A stretch of DNA of 64,000 bases, taken from contig CM024180.1 in NCBI GenBank assembly GCA_013433145.1, positions 6,638,001 to 6,702,000 on the forward strand. The letters run 5' to 3'. Shown in pieces: positions 1 to 46,387 of this stretch. The notes beneath the pieces are model-generated. The model was not told the DNA's origin. It searched no databases and saw only the letters and a list, made by a program, of their open reading frames with translations. This stretch comes from Ascaris suum (lineage: Eukaryota > Nematoda > Chromadorea > Rhabditida > Ascarididae). A program made the translations under genes and the position numbers. Every line of letters begins with the position of its first letter. Positions within the stretch are counted from its first letter, which is position 1.

Positions 1-33
1 AGAATAGAATAGAATAGAAACAGAATAGAATGG
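1..33. repeat. AGAAT pentamer repeat
   Basis: Short imperfect (AGAAT)n at the window edge, upstream of the first exon seen. Confidence 0.7.
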
Positions 34-339
34 CTAAGCCCATTCAGAGCTCATGGATGTTAAAAATTTTCGAAAATTTAAATACGATAAAATACGAGTC
101 GATTTTCATCATTTAAAAAATTTGGAGAAATTTACTTCCTATTACTTACTCCATCCAATTACAATTAACCAATTAATATTAATTTCTATAATAAAATAAT
201 AAATTAATAATGATAAATTTATTAATTAAAACAATCATTTATATTAACAAAAAATAAGTTAATCATTTATATTAATTAAAAGACTTCTAGCCTAACGTTC
301 ATTTCGTGTAGCGAAACACTGACGAAAATTTTCTTGTAG

Positions 340-16168
<15,829 letters not shown>

Positions 16169-16393
16169 CTCGCGAATATACTTCAACTCAATTGGAGAAT
16201 GATAAACGAATCGACGATCAACAACGATATTCGATGCGTTTACAATCTATCGGGGGAGGGAGGGGGTATAATTAATATTGAAAATGTGATCTGTGAATTT
16301 CGCTTAGTTCAAATTAATTTGTTCATTCGATTATATAGCAGATTATTTACTAATATTTAGTTATAGTTCATTTTGTGCTCCCTTCGATGTAAC

Positions 16394-16399
16394 AATAAA
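16394..16399 (+). terminator. AATAAA poly(A) signal of phosphatase gene
   Basis: AATAAA lies 225 nt after the stop codon of the phosphatase gene, inside an AT-rich tail. Confidence 0.5.
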
Positions 16400-17090
16400 A
16401 TATTATTTAACACAAATTTATCCGATGATATGACACAATTGATATTTTCACATCATATTCAAATGCTCAACAATTTTCATCAACTGCAATAAAAATTGAA
16501 TATACAAAACAATGCATATTTAATTTAGGTGATTTAAACATTCCGTAGAGATATTCTATTAAATATTCGTTTTCCTATAACCTTAGAATAATATAAGGAA
16601 AATTTGGATGTTGACGAATGCAAGCAAATATGTTTTAATTTTTAAATATCACTAGTTGCTTTCAAAATTCGAAAAAAATCGTTTTGAATTATGGTATAGA
16701 TACTCGTCGATAGCATAAATTATATTTTGAAATTTTTTATACCTATGAATGTAGATATTTTCAAATTAAAACGAGCAAATGCATAGATGGGCAAATACGC
16801 ACAACAAATGCATATTAAGAGATCAATTGGAAATCAACAAAACGTCCTTCTGCATACAAATAAGCAAAAGCTTGAAAAGCACTCAGAGTTTCGGCTACTG
16901 CTGAAGTTCATGCTTCGTGCATTCTCGCGGAAGAGAGAGATGACGAATCTCTATGTTGTAATGCTTTAACAGCGAAAACCATTAAGAAAGTGGAAATAGG
17001 GTGAAATCGGTGAGGTGAAAGCTCGATGAAAGTAATAGGGAAGGTGCCGAGTCGAGCTCCGTCTTCGACAAGCTGAAGTTGCGCTCGTTA
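16400..17090. other. Gap between convergent genes; nothing seen
   Basis: AT-rich sequence between the poly(A) signal of the phosphatase and the start of the inverted-duplicate arm at about 17.09 kb. I see no exon, RNA gene or repeat of note. Confidence 0.5.
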
Positions 17091-17856
17091 GTCTTGTTCA
17101 CGTTTGTACAGAACAACAAGCTTATGATAGAAACGTGAAGTAAATATGGTGGTTTTGTTAAGTGTAGTGTGGTGTTTGAAATGAGGAGATGCGTTAGTGC
17201 ATGTATATGAGAATGTAATTCGAAAAGATATGATCCGGCAGACATTTATAGCGGCCTTCCTGAGCGTACACGAAGCGGTCACATGATCCACACATTTATT
17301 TATCCATCAACAACAGCAATCAAGGACAAAACATCGTTGACATCTTATATAACAGCTAACTATTTAATCTGGCCCACATTCAGATGATGAAAACCGCTTG
17401 TGATGATCACTCAACAGACTGCAACAGAAGGGTACGAATCAGCCTTTCGCTTTCCCAGGTGATGTCCTATCTCTAGATTACAGCGAACATTTTCACCATC
17501 CAGAAAAAGTTTGAGAAATGTTATTCGCTGATGAGTGAAAAATTTGTTTATAGACTAACAAAAGTATCATATTTTTCCTAACAGTGAATGCGAATATTGC
17601 AAGGTACTTACTTATTAAGTACTGCGCCACCTTTTCACTCGACGCATTATTTTCTTACTTGCCCGTGGAAGAGAAGGATGGAGGGTTTGTTCTTTCTCGG
17701 AAAATCATTAAAAAGCCGTTTCTATATAATAATTGTGCAGAAAATTTGTTCAAATACCCACCTGCAGTAATACTGTTCAATTTTGAAAAAGTTTCTCAGC
17801 AAAGTACGTTAAAGTGGACCATCAGCAAACAAGGAAGTGGGCTGAATGCGCTAAAT

Positions 17857-30217
<12,361 letters not shown>

Positions 30218-32711
30218 GAAGCGAAATAATGCACCCGTGGCATTTCCTCTCTTTCGTATTAGCAAAACTCGATATATGCAAGAATATGATATGCGTTTTG
30301 AGAAATTATTCATCAACTCCGACTTATCATAATGAAGCGCATTTTTTGAGAAATATAGGCGGGTGTGTTTGCTTTCAAGAAACAACGAGAACGTACGTCA
30401 AAAAAGTTGACGCCGATGCCCACTTTTGCATATATGTTCACTATCACACTAACCTCATATTAGAATACTGGAGAAAAATGCTGAATACACGTTCCCACAC
30501 TGAACTGACTCAATTGCTCATGCTCTTAATTTGGTTTCTGGGCCGTATCCGATCGACTCTGAAATGAAATGAGTCCGTGCCACACACAACTCACGCATCG
30601 AGAAACTCCTCAGAAACGGATTTCCAAATATCAGGTGTACGAAAACTTAAATTAAACGGGATGTTTTGTCTGCAATTATGTCAAGGCATAGCTATTCGCA
30701 ATCGAAGCATTCAGGTGTGGCAGCACTTTCAACAGCATTTATATCCCGATTAACGCTGCAGCTACTCTGCTTGTTCTATTTTTCACACTAGCTTCGCGAT
30801 CACAACGAAGTACTTGACAGCATCCGTTCGCTTGAATGAATGAATCAGACGTTGGAAAGAGCAACCAGGGTACCGAGGTGACAGTAATATCCGGCTTCGT
30901 TTTGGTCACTAAAAACTCTTGTTTCGGAAGTGTGCTAGCTATATCACGTCCCTTAAGACAATTACATGTGAGAACCTTATTACGCTGCTCCGCATTCATA
31001 TTGAGTTTATCAATCGGGCCTGTAGAGCCTACCTTGACCGATGAAAGACATAGGCAAGGAGTGAGCGTATCCCTCCCTATTCCTTTTCCACCGATATCAC
31101 TGTCGTGAAGAAGACATAACCAATACCTCAGCGAAACCAAGACCAAGAAGGATTCACGGGTTTCGCGGAGGCGCCAACATTCCAACTGGGGACTAGATTT
31201 GCCATCGGATGACTCTCTTCAACTTGAGCTACCTTGATTTTATATTTGCACGTTCATGATTCATATTCTCTTCTTTCTCCAGCACCTCATAAATCAGTCC
31301 CCGTCGTTTGGATTTGGTAGCCATCCACAGTACACTTTAGCACGAGATAGTCGAGACAAAGCCGAATTTTGAGCTCATTTGTAAGAGAGGTTATGGTGGT
31401 AAAACTGTCAGCTATCTACTACAGGTGGTTTGCTTGAGAAAAGAATTTTCGGGGCCAGCACGCTTCTTCACTCTCTACGAAAAAACAGCGGAGCAACATT
31501 TCACGTAGCCTGTATTCTGACGGTTCTGTCGACGTCAAATTCAATCGCCGATTTTTATCGCAGTACGACAAAGATAGAGAGCCAAAATTCAAAACACCAC
31601 AATAAGTAGTCAGTAACAACAGACAAAAATTTCAAGGCAATGACTCTTCGAATCCAACGACTCTGCTAGTATTTTCAGGGCGCCTACTTTTGAAGAAGTA
31701 GTGCAAAGCATTTGCATTCTCCAGTTTCCTCGGTACCTTTGAAAACCTCCAATAACATGTCGATCTCTTTCTCTAAGAACGTACACCTGTCAGTACATCA
31801 TAACTGCTATTCAGTATCCAGTAACACTTAATGACCCCCCGCGATTGATATCTAGTGCTCCTTTACGACACGAAAAAGAGAATATTCCGTGCAAAGAAGC
31901 TAGAGTAAGATATTGACCAGCTCAGCAATATAACCGAATCTAGCTTAGGATGCATCTCAGCAACGCATTGCTGACAATAAGAAAGTGTGGCGTAAATTTC
32001 CTTGAGTATAAACGACCAATGCTTATTTACAGAAACAGGTGAGGAAGGTAGAGCTGTGTGTTAAGAAATTAGATGAGATCAAGACGGCTGCCACTCCTCA
32101 CCGTCTCTACAGTAGTGCATGTGTGCCTTGCATAATGGCTTGTTAGTGATAAATTCTTTCGAACATTTCGTCATCATGGAACTGAAGCGATTTGCAATAG
32201 CAGTCACACCTGCACTGTCCAGTTGACCACCTTGAATCAAACATAGTGACTCCAATGCAGACTAGCACAGCGACGCCAAATTATAGGCTTTAATTGTGCA
32301 TCTATTCTTGGGTCGTCCGATTCGTTGCAAATCGCTCGTTGAACGTTTCAAAAACGGAATATTTGTCTGCAACCGTAATCTTTGACAAATTTTCATTGGT
32401 CTTCTCTAAAACATGCAACTCTCGATCGATGGAAGTAGTATCGCCAATGTTTTACAATTCATACTGTGCGCATATAAGTGTTGGCGCTTGAAGAAGCTCC
32501 GTCTGGAGCCATGAAATCTGGACACCCTCAGTTTTCGGCGGCATATAAATCGAGTCCTGAGGCTCCAGCTTAACCCTGAATTATGAGGCTCCGAAACTTT
32601 CGAGGTTCAGAATGGCAACAACAGCTCTTGTAGTGTTATGTTCCTGGTAAACACCTTTTCCAGACATAGTCACATAAATCCATACGACTTTACTTTACCT
32701 GTGAGTTTTCA

Positions 32712-32844
32712 GAAGGGAAGTTGCATGAATCAAATCGATGAAATTATTCAGCGAGATAAAACATTACAGTCCCTCGGTCCCTCGGCTTCTGCAAGAATAG
32801 TACCGTACTCATTGAAAGAGGACCCGAATGGAAGGCCGGTATAA
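32712..32844 (+). pseudogene. Broken plus-strand copy of exon 12
   Basis: After gtgagttttcag the copy reads KGSCMNQIDEIIQRDKTLQ, against KQGCMDQIDEIIQRDQKLE in the real exon 12. It then loses the cysteine core through indels and stops at 32844. The real exon continues for 65 more residues, including LLCCCPHECPN. No signal peptide or upstream exons are seen on this strand, so it is a non-functional fragment carried by the inverted duplication. Confidence 0.7.
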
Positions 32845-33229
32845 CGCACGATTTTACTGATTTGGAATTCACTAGTTTGTTGCTGCCCGGTACAAATGCC
32901 CGAAAGAAGCTCTAGCCTTCTTTCCTTTTCGGTGATCAGATGCCAATCTCGGCACGAATGCGATAGCTGACAAAAATTAGAACAACTTTTGAATAAGTCT
33001 GAACGACATTACTGCAAAGGTTATTTAACAAACTTTCCACATAGTTCTTATATAAAAATGGCTTTTTAATGATTTTCCAAGAAGGAACAAACCTTCCATC
33101 GTTCTCTTCCATGGACAACTGAGAAAATAAAGCGTCGATTGGAAAAGTGCGGTTGTACCTAAGAGGCTATCACAGACGCTATATATTCATGCAATAAACG
33201 CACTTTCCGTTAAAAGCAATATGATATTT

Positions 33230-33415
33230 TTATATTAGTCTACAAATAAATTTTCCACTCATTAGTGGATAACATTTCTCGACTTTTGTTTCTGGACCAT
33301 GAAAATATCCACCGGTGTCCAGTGGTAGGACATCATTCCTGCACGCGAAATGTTGTGAGCTGGCACCTGTCTGCGGACAGTCTGTTGAGTGATCATCACA
33401 AGCTGTTTTCATCAT
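33230..33415 (-). pseudogene. MMKTACDDHSTDC exon-like fragment
   Basis: An open 61-codon stretch after a cag acceptor at 33416-33418. It has four cysteines (TACDDHSTDC, FACRND, EKCYPL) and ends KFICRLI, stop. The copy at 17381 on the plus strand is interrupted by a frameshift and a stop (FEKV then TGA). The family is unknown. A second open fragment (EENDGRFVPSWKIIKKPFLY) follows at about 33118-32990. It may be the tail of a separate gene that once faced the cysteine-rich gene. Confidence 0.35.
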
Positions 33416-34400
33416 CTGAACGTGGGCCAGATTAAACAGTTAGCTGTTATATAAGATGTCAACGATGTTTTGTCCTTGATTGCTGTTGTTGATGGATAAA
33501 TAAATGTGTGGATCATGTGAACGCTTCGTGTACGCTCAGGAAGGCCGCTATAAATGTGTGCCAGATCACATCTTTTCGAATTACATTCTCACATATATGC
33601 ACTAACGCAGTCTCCTCGTTTCAAATACCACACAAAAGCATGACATTTACTTCCTGTTTACTTAAGCTTGCTGTTCTGTAAGAGGTTAATAAAAATAGCA
33701 ACGGCACCGTCCAGCTTGTAGTTAGCAGGAAAGTGCTGATATGCTGCATCGCAATCTCTACGAAGTTCTGGGAAGAAAGCAAACGCACGCCGTGTGAGAC
33801 GGAAGGAGCAGGTATCATAGATGAAGGCGGGGAGGAAAGAGAGAGCGCAATTAAAAGTTTATCTGTTGTTTGACGTTAACAATAAAACACAATTTTCGTT
33901 CTGAATTCTTCTACTGGTTTTTTCTCTTGCCATATGGAAGATGTTAGCCCGCTTATCATCCTTCCCTATTATCTTTTCCGAGCATTCAGCATAACGGCTA
34001 GATCCTGCTCCCATTTAAACAATGCTTCTGGTCAGAATCATTGCACTGCTTACTGCGTTGAAGCAGTCTGATGGAATCAGTGTGAATTCTTTTTCGGGGA
34101 AGTTGATGCTGGGGTAGTAGCACAAAAGATTGCTGAAAGGGCAAAATATTTGCCAGCTATGATCTGTTGTCAGCCGTCTCCCGGCAGAGGAAACGACGGT
34201 GGGTGATAAGAGTGCCCATTAGGTGGGACCGAATAAGACGCTTTGCGTGCCAATAACAACGCAATTCAGGTGGCAACCCATGAGCATGAAACTCGCGAGG
34301 AGTGGCATCACGTTGAATACGACATCGCCGACTCCAAGATGTGACAAGCTACATCAGAATGATCCCACATTCTTTTCTTTAATGCCCCAATCACGCTCAC

Positions 34401-38433
<4,033 letters not shown>

Positions 38434-38812
38434 TCAACCAAGCCAATTGCCTTTAAGTAATAAATTGATTTCTCGCTCACTAAGACGCTTTCTCATATGT
38501 TGTAGGGGTGATTCAACGACTCTTGAAGCGATCGGTTGGATCATCTCATCCCCTGCATTGGCGAATGGTGGTTGTGCCAGCATAAACACACTGCCCTAAA
38601 AATGATTCCATATTCAAAATTCGCTTACGCAATATCAAGCGTTTAAAGAAGCTTTTTAATATACGTGAAAATACATTTCAATCAGCTATAATAGAAGATT
38701 TGTAACTGCATTTTTCTTGCATTCATACCATAAACAGCATGATAAGAATGAAGTAGAGTTCGAGAAACTTTGAGTGCTTCTCTGACGAAAATAGATCCCA
38801 AGAGAGGAGCAT
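38434..38812 (-). CDS. Small secreted precursor with predicted amidated neuropeptide
   Basis: Two exons, 38812-38729 and 38595-38434, joined in phase 0 (atg|gtatga ... tttag|ggc), give 81 residues. The ATG is fixed by an in-frame TAA two codons upstream. Residues about 15-35 (FLELYFILIMLFMGSVFMLA) form a signal-peptide core that crosses the intron. A short spacer follows, then RKR and LSEREINLLLKGNWLG before the stop. A dibasic site plus a 16-residue peptide ending in Gly at the very C-terminus is the classic layout of a peptide released by a proprotein convertase and then amidated. The SExxINxLL pattern recalls pigment-dispersing-factor peptides only weakly. AATAAA on the minus strand at 38416-38411 supports the 3' end. 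It could instead be a small membrane protein. Confidence 0.6.
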
Positions 38813-39177
38813 GTGTTAATTTCGAAAGTTGATGATCACTTATCGATGTGGTTTACGGAAGAGGCCGAGGAACAATTGTCTGGACATAGATTCACTCAAA
38901 GCACGCAAGTTGACATGTTGTAAAACAATCTGATTTAGAAAACTGTTTTAATTAGTCTATCAGTCAACGTCACTCCTTTAACCGATTGAAGTAACGAGAG
39001 CGTAATTTTCGTTACGAGAGGCAACTTCCAAAGAGGCGTTTTGCGTGACCATCATACGCAAAACATAGCCACTATTTTTGCAAATATAGGGCAACTTCGA
39101 GTGTCACAGCGAACACGTGCAGGTGATAAACGCGTGAACTGTTCAAATATTTTAAACGTTGTGAATACGGGCAGCCA

Positions 39178-39349
<172 letters not shown>

Positions 39350-41205
39350 GATATGCAAAATTAATGGACATTTTATCATGGATATCGATTAAATGTCGAG
39401 AATAGAATCAAGTTTGAAATTGAAAATTAAAATCTTTTTTACTGAATGTAGATATACCTAAAATATATACGCTCTATAACTTCTGAAAGCGAAAATCAAA
39501 GTCCCTACAGTAAACGAACAAAATTACTTACGCTCACTTGCGATGAGTATATAAGAACAATATCGAGTAAAGGTAAAAGTAAATGAACAGAAATGATCGA
39601 ATTGGCCTTCATCCTTCTGAAAATATCCATTCGATAGTCCAAATTTGAATCTTTGAGAGGAAACAAACGTCTCATCTCTTTATCTCAGCGCAAATCGGCG
39701 CTAGAGCTAGATTATGCAATCAAATGCACGTTTGATTTCGTTTTAAAGTGGTATTTATTTTTTGCTTACTTTTTCTATTTATTCCATTAATTTAAGGTTA
39801 TTATTTCTTCTATTTCCTTAAATATCTAAGTATTTCATGTATTTCACTTTATTTGCTCAAAGAAAGCGAAATACATTCACCTTTATCCACGAGCTTACAA
39901 ATAATATCCAACTTAATTAACTTTCGTCTTTTAACTTATCAATTAATCGACTAATTTAATAATATATAGTAATTTATTCGTTAAATAACATATCATTCAA
40001 ACATTATTTCACCAATGTTTTCGCCGGGAATTTAATCAAAGAATAAATGGAAAATATATCAAATTACTCGATAACACCTTGTACTTTCCTATCTTATTCA
40101 ATTAAACGATCAGTATACTGAATTGCGAGCAAATAAAATATATCGTAATTCACTGAGATATTTTAACCAATTCGATTATATCAAATTTTTTCTAAGAAAA
40201 CATAGTGCAATCAATGCAAAACGAAAATCCTACAAGCATAAGATTTATGCAAATTTTTTGGTGTTGTTGAATTTTGAAAACAATTTTCTTATATGCAAAT
40301 TTTCATAATTCTGTCTATAGTGTTCCCGATTTTGAATAGTTAAAAAATTGAAACCATACGCACGCAGAGAAATGGACACACGGATGTTAGATATATGTAT
40401 ATGGTGGACATTCCGAAAATATTTTACAAAATGCCAAAAAATGGATGCTAAATTTTTCGTTCGAAATACGAGAAGACTTGTGAATTCGTTGTGTAGCACA
40501 GGAGAGAATTCAGCCAAATCAAATAAATTATCCAATTTTAAAAAAAAATGGCACAAAGCACAATAAAGTTAACAAAACTACATCGATGCGTTATGCAAAT
40601 CAGCAATTGCATTTATTCTCGATTAGGGCGATACGCTCGCATTTCGAATATGATTCGGTGTATTTTATCAAAATTTTCTCAATTCTCTTCAATTTGTAAT
40701 GCCAATATTTCCTCATATTCAAATTTTCTCTTCATTCTGGATATTTCAAATAGGCGTAGAAGATCTATTCTGGATGTTTCAGCCGTCCTTATCTGTTAGC
40801 CTCAAATAATCACTATGCTATATAGTCACGATGAACTCGAGTTCACTAAACGGAGATGTTTACCTGAGTGTTTTTGGGATTATTTCATTACTCGTTTCAG
40901 TCAACAATAGTGCATCAATGGCTAATACGTAAAAAATAGGCTTATTGCATCGTAGAAAAGACAGTAAGACAAAGCTAATCGGTGACGCCATTGAAAAGCG
41001 GCGCCCTATTCGTAATGACGTCTCATCAACGATGGGTGGGTGGGACCTGCGACAGTCGATGGCAATCCAACTAACTCAGTGATGAAACTTTGTAAGGAAG
41101 GAACGCCATTCGAGGCTTACATACCCTGGACTTTTAGTTCTTCGGATTCATTCATAATTTAAATGCAAAAACAAGTATAAATATAGACAAAATGCAAAAT
41201 ATAGG

Positions 41206-41350
<145 letters not shown>

Positions 41351-43978
41351 CTGCTTTAACAAGATAGGTGAAGAGGATGAAGAAGAAATTTTGCTGAAGT
41401 AAACGGTGTAACATGAAAATATCCAGCTCCAAGATGAATACCAACATTCATATAAAGGTAGTAAGGTAAAACGTTTGAATAAAGGTAAATTAACAGAGCA
41501 AACAAATTTGAATATTTGAATAAAGTAAATAAAAGTAATTTAACTGAAGAAAACGTTTGAAAACAGCATTCAAAAAACGATAGCAAAGAACAATAGGAAA
41601 TGTTCACCTTCTATTCCATTCCAAGTTGCACTCATTTTATATTCTATTAGGGCCGTTTTTCAAATTTAAATAATGCCATTAGAGAAAGTCTATTCATTAA
41701 TGCGACCATTCTTTTTATTTTTTTGAGAAATTCATAAAAATTCAAAAATTATTCGCGTATCCTCGAATAGCTTCTTCGATTTTTAAACATTTACATGTCA
41801 TCTTATTCATATATCTTCGAAAACTTTATAGATTTTTCCCAAAAAAATTCGGCAGCTATAAAGTATTCACTCTGATTGTATTTTGAAATATGCAATATCG
41901 CTAAAGCACCGTTTAGAAATTCACTGAATTCAGTGAGGAAATTTCGCAAACTTTTTTTTGTTTTTGCCATCTTATCACTTTATCATTATTCTTTATTTGC
42001 ACGATATTATCCTCTTAGTTTAAGCAGAAAGAAACCCTCGAAAACGAATGCAAATCGACGCAAATAGTGAACCTGATTTATAGCTATTTGTAAATTTAGT
42101 CAATAACCAACTGGTTCAATTGTGTACTTCATTGTCAATCCTATCACTAACTCATCAATTCACTACGATATTTGCATTTTGCTCATCTATGAGGATCAAT
42201 CGATGTGCATGAACTCTTATCTACGCTCGATTAAAAATTAATCAGAATTCACCGATTGTGGCGCTTTTCATTTAGTTCGTTTGCAATTTTTTTCAGCTGC
42301 AAAACGCTTTATTTATAGCGTCATATCTACTGTGTGTTCACATTCGTTGTTTGTATATTTGGTATTTCTTATAGAGAGTATCAAAGTGGAGGTGGGGGGG
42401 GGGGGGGAGACAAGGTATCACAGCAGCCAGAGTTACATCATTTAATGAGCATAACGAGCTCTATCTGTTAACAACAAATGCCAAATTTTTGAACTGATTC
42501 GTAACACCGAAATAGCCTATAAGCACTTGACGGTTTTAAAATATTTGCGTATATTTTGAAAAAAATGTTGTTTCTTTATTTTTGGAAAACAAAGAAAAAG
42601 GAAAAACACAAGAAAAAAAACAGAAGAAAAATAATGCGTATAATTACAATGATCAAAAACCGATGCCAATCAAACACAAACACATAGATTTTCCTTATTG
42701 GAATCGACATAATAAATTATAAATTATGTCGTTTCGAATAAGCGAACATTAAATCAAAATTAATATTAGAGCAAAGCGAATAATTTTCAAGCGCAATATG
42801 AGATTTAACACAACACATTGATATTCAAGCGATTTTAGAGTGGAAATACGATAGATGATTTTTATAGTTTGTATGGACTTGGAAAAACTTTTCGAAAAGC
42901 TGTTTTGGTGCAATGAATTAACACACTCTCTCTTATCTCTGTTTCCGATTTTAAAAAACATCGATCAAACTGGGGCAACCATATTCAAATTGGACAGTAT
43001 GCAATGAAAGCGTTCTTATAATTGTTCAAGGCAACTGTACTGAATTGCATATAGAATGCAATTTGCCGCCTTATAGATCCGAGTTGTTACAAAATTATAA
43101 TGAATCTTTCAGTGCAAAGATCCATCAATGAACATTCCGGACGAAGCTAGGTAGTAGGAATGAAAGCCTCGGAAATTCATAACTGGCATTCATTTTTCAA
43201 ACCGATATGTACCGGGTGATATTTTCCGCCATTAATATCCAACCGCCGAGCGTTAGACCACTGAGCGAGACGATCCAAATCATAGTGAAATCGTCTAAAA
43301 TCTATAAAAGAATCACTTATCGATCTATAAATCTTCTAATCACCAACAAAAGTCATTCAGAGCACAAAACGTAGTCGTTGCAATAACTAAGCAACTGAGA
43401 AATTATTGATTTCCCATATAAGAAATCAAAATATCTGCGACCGAATAAACTTTTCGAACGAAATAATTGTTGAGCGAATCCCAAACATTACTTCCATGAA
43501 TTTGTATATCGACGATGCTAAGGAAACAGATCTATAATCAAAAATTTCATCAGAATTTGGCTTCTTGAGCAACATAGAGACTCATGCACTCTTCCATAGG
43601 AAATGAATTGAAAAAGTTTTAGAAGATGGTTTAAGAAGAGGGATGATTGAGAATATAAGAAAACCTGTCAGAAATTCACTACAAGATATCTTTTTAAACT
43701 CCTTATTACTCCATCAAGAGTAGAAGGTATCTTATCAATTTTAAAACTCCTTTAGTTGTAAAGGAAACTCCAGAAAACTGCAGAAAATCTTATTTATTAT
43801 ATAGAACCAATGGGAGCAACTAAGAGATAGAAGTATTATTCCGCATTCTTGTGGTAGTTTATATATGGAATGTTCTGAATGGATGTTGTGAAATTAGCTG
43901 ATCGGAATATCGGAACGCAAAAGCGCATATCGTTCCATCTTCTCTAGAGTTTCGAATGCTTTCTACATACCGCACGCG

Positions 43979-43988
43979 CTATATAAAA
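43979..43988 (+). promoter_or_regulatory. TATA-like element
   Basis: gctatataaaagc, about 110 nt upstream of the ATG codons at 44097-44136. It is a close match to TATAAAA in a locally GC-richer context (cgcacgcgc just before). Confidence 0.3.
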
Positions 43989-44096
43989 GCACATCTCCGA
44001 CGCATTCCAATTAGGCCGATTATTTAGTGGACGCTTCTCGTAATAACCGCAAAAAAAGTAAGAATTTTTCGAAGCAAAAATAAAAGCTTCCAAATC

Positions 44097-44297
44097 TTGA
44101 GGAATGAGAAAATGCATCACCAAGGTTGGCACAAAATGCGCATTTTACGCTGTCAACCGACTGCACTATTATTCAAAATATGCCTAATAATATGCTTTTT
44201 GCTCGTTCGATTGCCTAATTGCACAGATCCTCTATTGCAAATTTTCTTCTCCATATCCGGAGAGCTTTACGAAGTTAATTTTGGGAGATTTTTTTGA
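44097..44297 (+). CDS. Possible small secreted protein
   Basis: An open frame of 66 codons. From the third Met (44136) it reads MRILRCQPTALLFK, then ICLIICFLLVRLPNC, a credible signal peptide with a cleavage site before TDP. A TATA-like box lies about 110 nt upstream. The mature part is only about 30 residues and contains NFGRFF before the stop. There is no recognised family and no codon or conservation test, so this may be chance. Confidence 0.25.
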   Translation: MRNEKMHHQGWHKMRILRCQPTALLFKICLIICFLLVRLPNCTDPLLQIFFSISGELYEVNFGRFF

Positions 44298-45668
44298 CAC
44301 TTATTGATGCTTGATAATGCTTGATAATCACTCATAGAGGTGACTGATAGAGATGATCACTGATTAAGGTGAACTTGAGGACGCCTACATATGCACAGTC
44401 ATAACGTTATCCTAGTGCAATTTATGTAACTATTTGAGGAAAATGTATAGAATGTATAGAACTAGAACAAAATATTATTTATAGAGTCAGGCGAATGCAT
44501 TTCGAATAAACTCCCCCATTCAATAAATAGTATCGCTTTTACGCTTTATGATGGTGCTTTCGGCTGACATATTATGAAGCTCGTAATAGGTGGCTATAAA
44601 CGATAAAGTTAACATTGCTATGCTACTCAAAGGTATTGCATGTGAGTGGATTGAAAGCACTTCCGGTTTCTAAAAGAGGCGAAGGCAAAAAAAAAAACTC
44701 AACTATTAGTATTTCAAAGTGGCTTTTATTATTTATTTACAACCATATGGCAATAATAGTGAATGTGGTTTATAAATACAAATTTTGCATAAATTACTTC
44801 AAAAAAAAAATTGGATTTTTTCTAAATCATTAACAAAAATTTGTTGCATATTTATTGTGATTTTCAAAGTTTTTGAAATTTTCGTCAAAAATTATTGCAA
44901 CATTTAAACGTTTCAAGAGGAAACCAACAAATATATTCGCATTCGTTTAAGCACATTCAGAATTCTCCGAGAGAAAGAAATTACTGACGCTATAAATTCT
45001 AAAATGCCTTCTGTAAAAATCGATCCATTCAATTAGCTGAAACAGTTTAGTCGACCCGCATAACGATACATGTTTTCTTGAAAAATATAACATAAGATTT
45101 ATGGAGATTGTAGCATTGAACTCATTGCATACTTTAGCGATATGATGTGTAAAACTACAATTTCTGTAGTACGTTTTCTAACAATCTTATACTAAGCAAA
45201 GTATAGCGTAATATTTTGTTCAAAACTCTTGCTCTCTCATTGACGGAATGTGCAGATTGAGCTCAACCTCGGTGTATCCTTTTGTTGAAATCGATCGTTA
45301 ACCGTCCATCTAGGGTATAGTAGGTACGGCACAAGCTCTAAATCCCACTTGAAAAAGTGCGCCATTGATATTGGAATGGAAAGGAAGCGGGAAGAGGGAG
45401 AGTGAACCTAATAATCCATGTTAGGAGCACGGATAGCCGCATTATCCATACAGGACCCATTTAATAGTGGCCAAGCCCTGTACGCTGTTATTTTCACAAA
45501 AACACAAGTTATGGACGCCAATCGTAATGACGAAAATTAATGCAGAATTCACAAAATTGAATAATAATCAAATTTTAATAATCAAGAAATCTGCCCAATA
45601 GATTTGGCAATAAGAATTTGTTAGATTTCAAGATCCTAAATAACATAACTAACTCAATTTTATTCATG

Positions 45669-46387
<719 letters not shown>

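Larger units (their letters stand above)
32590..33700. repeat. Arm 2 of the inverted duplication
   Basis: The reverse complement of arm 1 (17090-18290). Landmarks align in order: the acaccttttccagacat stretch, the gtgagttttcag acceptor, the exon 12 start, the KIIKKPFLY fragment, the MMKTACDDHSTDC fragment, and the segment ending in tttcaaataccacac. The arm lies in opposite orientation about 15 kb away. Confidence 0.75.
30739..34400 (-). pseudogene. Decayed second copy of the cysteine-rich gene
   Basis: Minus-strand fragments follow the order of gene 17857-30217. An exon 5-like piece at about 34330-34220 has GCHLNCVVIGTQ against HCAQGDFVVIGVG. An exon 6-like piece at 31560-31430 has YCDKN and LLRCFFVESEEACW against LCDHGN and FTCCCEGEHLCN. 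An exon 8-like open stretch at 31185-30739 (148 codons) has KVLTCNCLKGRD against QFIRCMCIANGS. No signal peptide or splice-consistent chain can be built. I read it as a tandem duplicate that has decayed. The similarities are short and partly judged by cysteine spacing, so confidence is limited. Confidence 0.35.

Noticed and set aside
43230..43300. tRNA-like stretch (tcagtggtctaacgc on the minus strand)
   Set aside because: It has an A-box-like D-arm, but no cloverleaf can be folded and no convincing T-arm follows at the right distance.
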